From Rhizomys pruinosus (taxonomy: Eukaryota > Chordata > Mammalia > Rodentia > Spalacidae), in assembly GCA_009823505.1 (NCBI GenBank), contig VZQC01000396.1, forward strand, positions 741,321 to 805,320: 64,000 bases of DNA, read 5' to 3'. Positions 56,550-64,000 of this stretch are shown one piece after another. Each line of letters begins with the position of its first letter. Within the stretch, counting starts at the first letter, position 1. The notes under the pieces were generated by a model. It ran no database searches. It saw nothing but the letters and a program-made list of their open reading frames with translations, and had not been told where the DNA came from. A program made the translations under genes and the position numbers.

Positions 56550-56750
56550 TTTTTTACTTTTATTTTTATGATTATGAGCTTTGCATGTAAGTGCACCTGT
56601 GCATGTAATGCCCACAGAGGCCAGAAGATGGCACCAGATACCCTGGAACTGGAGCTACAGTTACTGCTTTCATGTGGCGCTGGAAACCAAACCTGGGGCC
56701 TCTGCAAGAGCGGCCAATGCTCTCAACTGCTGAGCCATCTCTCCAGCCCC
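56550..56750 (-). mobile_element. B3/B2-type SINE
   Basis: Antisense with cacagaggccagaagatggc and head complement gctgagccatctctccagcc. Confidence 0.8.
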
Positions 56751-56984
56751 ATGAATAAATTTTTTTCAACAAAACCCAGAAAATTAAAATTTAAAAACAT
56801 AAGGATGGTCAACTATATAAAATTAATAAAGTTTAATCCAAATAACGAGGGTCCAATTTTCACCTGACAACGTATATATATTAAAATCTGGTAATTCTCT
56901 GCATTCATAAAGGTATGGCCAAAAAAGTAATCTTTGTTTCAGATTTATTTTAGTTTTAATCACAATTTTAGTTTTAATTTAATT

Positions 56985-57160
56985 TAGTTTAATCTATGTA
57001 TGTTTGTGCACGTGAGTGAAGGTGTCAGCAGAATCCAGAAGAGGATGTCCCGTCCTTGCTACTGTCTGTGAGCCGCCCAGTATGGGTTCTAGGAGTCAGT
57101 TCTGATCCTCTGAAAGAGCTATTTGGATTCTTAACTGCCAAGCCACTTGTCCAGCCCAAA
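56985..57160 (-). mobile_element. B3-type SINE, diverged
   Basis: tgtgcacgtgagtgaaggtg, agaatccagaagaggatgtc, and head complement gccacttgtccagccc. Confidence 0.65.
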
Positions 57161-58229
57161 GGAGTCTTATTTACTAGCTCCATATGGAAGGGTAAATTAT
57201 CAATAGCCTATCAAAATGTATAATGTATAGTCTTTGGGATCAGTTATTCTATTAATCAGAGTTTATCCTATAATATGTTAACACAATATGCAAAAATATA
57301 GGAACATTTTTTGCAACACTGTAACAGCAAAGATAAGGAACAATTTACATGTTCCATATTTATGGGGTCATTTAAACAATAACAGATTATCCATTGTTTG
57401 AGATAAAACATTGCACTTTAAAAAAAAAAAAAAACAAATGAGGCAACCTTCCAAATATATATTAAGTGAGAAAGAGCAGTTTCCATAATGTGAACCTGTT
57501 TGTGTAACGTGTACATGTAAACTGTGTGAAATGCTGGAAAGCAGACACAAGGTATTTAACAACTGTTACCTTTAGTGAGAGAGAAGGGGAAAGTTATTTT
57601 TCCTGTTTTGTTTGAGATTTGCACTCTCGTTACCTTCACATGACTAATGAGCCTAACAGAAGGAGAAGGCGTAATGTGCACTCTCAGTAGCTGTACAGGC
57701 CTGAATGATTGCCCCTGCCATGGCCTCATTGTGCCAAGGTAGCACACGCCAAGGTAACAGTGTTTACTAACACAAGCATGTGCTACTTTGCATTTATGAA
57801 AAAACGCACTGCGGTGACTCTCCACAGTGTAGTGGAAATGTCACTGCCAGTGGCTAAGGCTAGGTTGATATTCCTGTCTTGAGGAGGAAGGAATTTGAGA
57901 AATTCACTTACTGTATTCCAGAGCTGTGTTTCTAATTTCTAGCCAAAATTTCCAGTTAGTAGAGTTGAACCTTCAAGCTCAATATATTTCAAACAGCACT
58001 CTTCACACTGGGGTGTGTGCACCTGCCTGTACAGGGGCCCCAAGAGACGTGTGGGCAGAGTTCATTGAGGAATCATTTGCAAGATCCTGACTTTCCTCTG
58101 TCTGATTGAGGAAGGTTCGTGGTAATCCTGTTTCCCCTTCCATTCACAAGAACAGAAAGGCATAGTTCTCACCCACCTTCCATCCCACTTTTCAAACACT
58201 GTTCGTCTCTGGAGCACTAAGGACAATTC
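57161..58229. other. unassigned DNA
   Basis: A T-rich antisense A-run at 57421-57434. Nothing else recognised. Confidence 0.35.
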
Positions 58230-58245
58230 AAAATTTCTGTGCCAT

Positions 58246-58470
58246 GGGGCTGGAGAGATGGCCTAGCGGTTAAGAGCACCAACAGCTCTTGCAGAGGACC
58301 CAGGTTCGATCCCCAGCACCCACATAGCGGCTGAGAACCATCTTTAACTCCAGTACCAGGGGAATCTGACGCCCTCTTCTGACCTCCGTGGCATTGCACG
58401 ACATGGGTGCACAAACCTACATGCAGACAGTACATTCATACACATACGAAAATAAATTTAAAAATTAAAA
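58246..58470 (+). mobile_element. B2 SINE, young head but short body
   Basis: Head ggggctggagagatggccta as in young copies, but a single aactccagtaccagggg. It shows the uninterrupted gaaccatctttaactccag sequence that is the junction point in the chimeric SINEs. Duplication around aaaatttctgtgcca. Confidence 0.92.
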
Positions 58471-60153
58471 AATTTTCTGTGTCAGTGTTTAGAAAGCAAA
58501 TGAACCTAATGACTTGATGAGAAATCTTTTAAAAGTGAGATGTTTTATATCTTTCTTTCAACAAAAATGAAGAAAGACCTAATTAAATTTTCAGATGATA
58601 GAGTGTTAAAATTGTTTTTATAATTGATTTCACTATAGGATATTAAATACCTGTCCCTGGACTTCAGGTACATTGGAATTGCATTGATATCCTTGCCCCC
58701 CATAACATTTTTATCATTAATCCATCCAAAGATTCAGTCTCACTTATCCATTCATTTACACTACAACACGTCTGCGTGGTGTGACCACACCACTAGAAAA
58801 TGACCCTTGAGGGTCGGGTTTGGGTTTGGTCTGGTCCCTCTGATCTGTTCATGATGTCATCTTTCTTTACCACTGCATAGAACTCCATTGTGTAGATGTA
58901 CCATATTTTTGTTATCCACTTGTGAGTTGGGCATTTGGGTTGGTTCCAGCTCTTCCCTATTGTGAAGAGCCCTGTAATAAACATAGATGTACATGTGTCA
59001 TTGCAGTAGGATGAGTCTTGTGGGTATGTACCCAGGAGTGGTATGGTTGGGTCAGGTGGTAGGCTCATTTTGAGTCTTTTAAGGGTTCTCCACACTGCTT
59101 TTGATAGTGGTTATATGAGTTTACATTCTCACCAGCAGTGGATGAGTGTTCCCTTTTCCCCACAACCTCTTCAGCATTTGGTGTCTTTTGTTTTCTTGAT
59201 CCTAGCCAGTTGTATCAGAGTGAGATGATATCTTAGAGAGGTTTTAATTTTCATTTCCTTAATTATTAATGATGTTGAACACTTTTTAAGATGTTTCTCA
59301 GCCATCTTTACTTCCTCATTGATGAAGTCTCTGTTCAGCTCTTTACTCCATCTTTTGAGTGAGTCATTTGTTTTCTTAGTTCTTTGTTCTTTGAGTAGTT
59401 TTTATATTCTGAATGTTAATGCTCTGTCAGATGTATCACTGGTGAAGGTTTCTTCCCACACTGGGTTTTCTCTTCACTTACTTGTTTCTTTTGCTGTACA
59501 GAGGCTTTGAGTTTGATAAGGTCCCACTTGTCAGCTGTTGACCTTATTTCCCACATGGCCACTGTTTGATTTAGAAAGTCTTTTCCTATTCCTATGTCTT
59601 GTAGATTGCTACAAAGTTTTTCTTCTATCACCTTCAGAGTTTTGGGTTTCATGATGAGGTCTTTGATCCACTTGGAGTTGATATTTGTACAGGGTGAGAG
59701 GTAGGGCTTTAATTTTGTTCTTCTACAAATGGTGATCCAGTTTTGCCAGTACCATTTGCTGAAGATGCTATCTTTCCTCCATTGAGCTTTTCTGGCCCCT
59801 TTGTCAAATATGAGGTGGCTGAAGTTATGTGAGCTCAAGTTTGTATCTTCAATTTTGTTCCATTGGTCAATGGGTCTGTTTTTGTGCCAGTACCAGGCTG
59901 TCTTTATGACTATAGCCCTGTAAAATAGCTTGAAGCCCAGTAAGGTTCCCCCTGTGTTGCATTTTTCACTCAGGGTTCCTTTAGCTATTTAGGGTCTTTT
60001 GTTTTTCCATATGAATTTAAGGATTTTTTTCCAAGTCTCTGAAGAAACTCATGGGAATTCTAATTGGGATTGCATTGAATCTGTACACTAATTTGGATAG
60101 AATGGACATTTTTACTATATTAATTTTTCCAATCCATGAACATGGGAGGTCTT

Positions 60154-60534
60154 TCATCTTTTGATGTCATCTTCAATCACCTTCTTCAGGGGTTTAAAAT
60201 TTTTCTTGTAGAGATCTTTGGTATCTTTGGTTAGGTTTGTTCCCAGGTATTTTTTTGAGGCTATTGTGAGTGGGAGGGTCTCCTTATATTCCTTCTCCAG
60301 TTGCTTGTTGTTGATGTAAAGAAAGGCTACTGATTTTTCTAGGTTAATTTTGAATCGTGTTACTTTACTGAAACTCTTAATAATTTCTAGTAGTTTTCTG
60401 GTGGAGTTTTTAGCATCCCTCAGGTAAGCTATCATATCATCTGCAAAAAGGGATAGCTTGACTTCCTCTTTTCTGATTAGCACTCTTTTAATTTCCTTTT
60501 CTTGCCTTATTGCCCTAGCAAGCGTTTCAAGCAC
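60154..60534 (-). pseudogene. L1 reverse transcriptase fragment
   Basis: 126 open codons with the RT active-site FADD at residues 30-33 and the following palm/thumb region (SFSKVTRFKINLEKSVAFLY). It is only part of an ORF2 that normally exceeds 1200 codons, broken on both sides. Confidence 0.85.
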
Positions 60535-60653
60535 TGTATTGAAGAGGAGTGGCCATGGGGGCAGCCTTGCTGGGTTCCCATCTTTAAGGGGAATGCTTCT
60601 AATTTTTCTCCATTTAGGAAGATGTTGGCTGTGGGTTTGTTGTACATGGTTTT

Positions 60654-60928
60654 TTGGGTTTTGTTTTGTTTTGTTTTGTTTTTTGAGGACTTTTTAAAAT
60701 TAATTTTATTTATTTCTGTATGTGTATGAATGTACTGCCTGCATGCAAGTTTGTGTCATGCAATGCCGTGGAGGTCAAAAGAGGGTGTCAGATTCCCCTG
60801 GAACTGGAGTTCTCCTGGAATTGGAGTTTCAGACGGTTCTCGGCCGCCATGTGGGTGCTGGGGATCGAACCCGGGTCCTCTGCAAGAGCGGTCGGCGCTC
60901 TTAACCGCTAGGCCATCTCTCCAGTCCC
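60654..60928 (-). mobile_element. B2 SINE nested in L1
   Basis: Young B2 with internal duplication and a TTTTG-rich left edge. Duplication tgtacatggtttt is perfect (60641-60653 and 60929-60941). Confidence 0.95.
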
Positions 60929-62048
60929 TGTACATGGTTTTGATTATATTTATGAATGTTCCCTTCAGTCCAATTCCCTCTAGAACGTTAAACATGAAGG
61001 GATGCTGGATCTTGTCAAAGGCTTTTTCTGCATCGACTAAGATGATTGTGTGGTTTTTGTCTTTCAGTCCATTTACGTATTTTATGATATTTATTAATTT
61101 ATGTATGTTGAATCATCCCTGCATCTCTGGTATGAATTCAACTTGATCATAATGGATGATCTTTTTGATGTGGGTCTGTATGCAGTTTTCAAGCACTTTG
61201 TTGATCATTTTTGCATCTGTGTTCATTAATGAAATGGGTCTATAGTTTTCTTTTTTGGTTGTGTCTTTGGGTTGTTTTGGTATTAGAGTGATGCTGGCTT
61301 CATAGGATTTTGAGAGATATCCTTGTCTGTATCCTTCTGAACAGTTTGAGTAGTAATGGTTGTAAGAACTCTAAATGTTTTATAGAATTCTGCTGTGAAA
61401 CCATCTGAGCCTGGGCTTTTTTTTTTAGTTGGGAGGTTTTTTATTACATCTTCAATTTCCTCAAATGTTACGGGTCTGTTTAAACTGTCGATCTCTTCTT
61501 GGTTGAGCTTTGGTGAGTCCCAGGATTTCAGATATTCGTCCATTTCTCGTAGGTTTTCAAACTTAGTAGAGTATAGGTTTTTGAAGTATTCTTGTATGAT
61601 TGTCTGGATCATTTATCTGTTGTGATGATTCTCTTTTCATCACAAATACTATTGATTTGGACTTGCTCTTTCTTTCTTTTGGTTAACTGGGCTGCTGGTC
61701 TGTCTATCTTATTTATGTTTTCAAAGAACCAGCTTTTGTATTCATTGATTTTTTTTTTTTTGGTACTATTTTCTTTGTTTCTATTTCATTTATTTCTGTT
61801 CTGATTTTTGTTATTACTTCCTGTCTGTTGTATTTAGGGTTCACTTGTTGTCATCTCTCAAGTGTTTTTAGCTGTAGTGTTAGATCACTTATTTGTCCCC
61901 CCCCCCCTTATTTTAATATGGACACTTAGGGCTATAAATTTTTCTCTTAGGACTGCTTTTAAAGTATCTCACAGGTTTTGTTGTGTTGTACTGTCTTTTA
62001 TGTTTAGTTTCATGAATACTTTTATTTCATTCTTTATTTCTTTTCTTA

Positions 62049-62276
62049 GCTTTAACATTTTTTTAATTTATTTTTTATGTGTATGAATATACTGTCTGCA
62101 TGTAGGTTTCTGCACCCATGTCATGCAATGCTATGGAGGTCAGAAGAGGGTGTCATATTTCCCTGGAACTGGAGCTGAAGATGGTTCTTGGCCACCATGT
62201 GGGTGCTAGGAATTGAACCCGGGTCCTCTGCAAGAGCAGTTGGTGCTCTTAACCACTGAGCCATCTCCCCAGCTCC
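62049..62276 (-). mobile_element. B2 SINE at the L1 edge
   Basis: Short-form B2. Duplication around tctttatttctt on both sides. Confidence 0.88.
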
Positions 62277-62293
62277 TCTTTATTTCTTCTTAA

Positions 62294-63248
62294 GATTAAT
62301 ACAGGGACCTCCAGATCCTAGAACTTTCTCAGAACCTTTGTAAGTCTCCCTTCCCTTACCTCCCTGCTCTCCTTGATGTAATCTCAGCCCTGCTAGGACC
62401 CTTGGTGCTCCTGGGGCCTCCTATTCTCAGTCCTGCCTTGGTGCACTCCCTTTCCCACACCTCCTTGCCAGATCCTGTAGATTTTTTCAGACTTCCCTTA
62501 GTAAGTCTTCTCCCCCCGACCCTTCCCTGGGCTCAGCATCACCACCTCAGCCCTACCATGCCACTTGTGTGTTATGAGGAGCTTCTCCAGACCGGCCTTG
62601 TACTCAAACCTGCTTGAGTTACTGGGATCTTGCAAGCCAAGACCTGTGAGCTCTCCCTGTCTGAACTGTCAGCCAACTGTTCACCTAGCAGCCCACCCTG
62701 GTATTCCAGAATCATGACTGAGTCAACCCTGGAACTTCAACTCCAAAGTTGTGCTTACACTTACCATAACTGAGGCCATTCACTTCTTCCACCACATCTG
62801 CACATCAGCATGAAGCAGCCCCAAGCTAAGCTCCAAAAACTGTTCAGCTGGGCATACTGCAAGCTGGGGCAACAGCAAACAAAGATACAAATAACTATTC
62901 AATAAAGACAAGATCACCTATCCATGCCAAGAAATACCACCAACAACACAAGTCCAGGTGCCTGGGTCTCAGTGAAATGACACAAACATGAACAAACCAA
63001 GACAATACAAGCCTACTACAGAAATCAGCACTTCCATTGTAATGCTTCCTGAGAAAGACGACGTAGTCTATGCACAAGACAATGATTTCAAAGTAGCAAT
63101 TACAAATATGTTCAAGGAACTCAAAGAGGATATGAATAAAAGACTAAATGAAGACATGAAAACAAAAACAGTTGAAGGAAATAACTAAAACAATTCAAAA
63201 CACAAAATAAGAATTCAATAGAGACATAAAATTCCTAAAGGAAGTGGA
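62294..63248 (+). mobile_element. L1 (or HAL1) 5' end, truncated
   Basis: A C-rich leader is followed by the start of ORF1 at about 62988 (MNKPRQYKPTTEISTSIVML, then NMFKELKEDMNKRL). The frame stops at 63186, and the element is cut off where the next L1 begins. Confidence 0.6.
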
Positions 63249-63249
63249 T

Positions 63250-64000
63250 GACGGAGATCTCCCAAGACCAGCTCAGGCAAGCACAGGTAGGTGGACAGCA
63301 GCTGAGTGCTTCAGCAAGGCTGATTGTTGACTGATTTCATCTAGTTAATCCGTTAATCCAGTTGTCTTTGGCTTGATTGGCTTTTGTGGCTGTGGGGGCG
63401 GAGTTATCCTCCCAGCTGGTATTAAAGGTAGGGTCCTATGAGTCTCAATCTGAAATCTCCCAAGACCAGCTCAGGCAAGTGCAGGTGCCGGGTCTCAGGC
63501 TAAACAGCCTGCTCACAGTCGGTCGTGCCACCCCCAACTGAGATTATGAAGGCATCTGAAAGAGGCAAGCAAAGCAAGCCTTCAACACAGTGAAGAGACA
63601 TTTAGGACCTACATTGGAATACAGGCAAGGAGAAGCTCACATGCCAGGAATATGAAGAAGAGACAACACAGGAAAGGGGCAGGATAATCCCACATGAAGC
63701 TCTACCAACCCTATGGAAGATTCCTACAGTGGGATCCCCATGGGGATGGCCCAGGACACAGATATCAGAAACACGATTGGGAACATATTTAAAGAACTAC
63801 AAGATTATAAAGAGCAAATCAAAGAACTAAGAAAAGAGAATGAAGAACTCAAGAAGGACCTAGAAAGAGAGAATGACAAACTCCGGAAGGAAGTAGAAAC
63901 ACTGAAAAGATCCCATGCTAAAAAAGATAAGAAAACCAACCAGCGAAGCAAAGAGCTACAGGAAGAGATTGAGAAGCTCCAAAAAGAAGTAGAAATACTA
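63250..64000 (+). mobile_element. L1 5' end with promoter monomers, continuing past the window
   Basis: ctcccaagaccagctcaggc occurs at about 63259 and 63457, 198 bp apart, as in rodent L1 promoter monomers. After a leader, ORF1 sequence begins near 63712 and encodes a long charged coiled coil (FKELQDYKEQIKELRKENEE near 63788) that is still open at 64000. Confidence 0.7.

Larger units (their letters stand above)
58848..62048 (-). mobile_element. large L1 ORF2 segment
   Basis: The minus strand holds most of ORF2 from the endonuclease-RT linker to the C-terminus. Recognisable parts are RT start ([15 protein letters not shown], in the frame 61283-61612), the catalytic FADD (60436-60447, in LSLFADDMIAYLRD), and the C-terminus (WYIYTMEFYAVVKKDDIMN, frame 58793-59095). 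Stops and frameshifts separate the frames, so it is dead. The left end stops inside the ORF2 end with no 3' UTR or tail, so the 3' end has been lost. Confidence 0.85.

Overview
This is a window of mammalian nuclear DNA from a rodent. The interspersed repeats show this: B1, B2, B3, B4 and ID SINEs, MaLR (MT-type) LTR elements, rodent-type L1s, and older MIR and L1 relics. The young B2 copies carry an internal duplication and differ from the house-mouse consensus as I remember it, so a muroid rodent other than Mus is likely; I cannot name the species. There are no bacterial genes, operons, CRISPR arrays, tRNAs or rRNAs. Nearly all long open frames are chance frames in tandem repeats and SINEs, or remnants of L1.

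Layout. 1-4058 is unassigned DNA with SINEs. 4059-6415 is a complete two-LTR MaLR element on the minus strand. 6715-9712 is a nest of insertions in which an old MIR is split by an L1 that itself holds two B2s and a B1. 10980-15310 is a half-LINE (HAL1-like) with a 5' leader, a broken ORF1, a fragment of ORF2 and a 3' region shared with the L1 at 7117. 15655-21925 holds SINEs, two nested rodent repeats, and two minisatellites that arose inside SINEs. 22478-23262 holds the best candidate for a gene end: a terminal coding exon plus 3' UTR on the minus strand. 28650-31560 is an ancient L1. 31588-33583 is a 46-bp minisatellite. 33807-37790 is L1 and MaLR debris. 38760-43280 is a large 41-bp satellite-like array, whose left part lies in an error-rich block. 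44051-45674 is a young 5'-truncated L1. 46575-58485 is SINE-rich DNA with several minisatellites and a second candidate exon on the minus strand (51129-51326). 58848-62048 is a large L1 on the minus strand, followed by two L1-type 5' ends on the plus strand that run out of the window.

Interpretation. The two candidate exons lie on the same strand, both begin and end in phase 0, and both have plausible splice sites. They could be parts of one minus-strand gene whose introns fill most of the window. I do not recognise the protein. The most novel mobile-element signal is a chimeric SINE: the 5' half of a B2 joined to a B1 at the same junction in three separate places. Each copy has its own target-site duplication, so the chimera moved as a unit.

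Caution. There is one N gap (26628-26708). The block at about 37800-42150 has so many small indels, in SINEs and satellite alike, that unpolished long-read gap filling is the likeliest cause.
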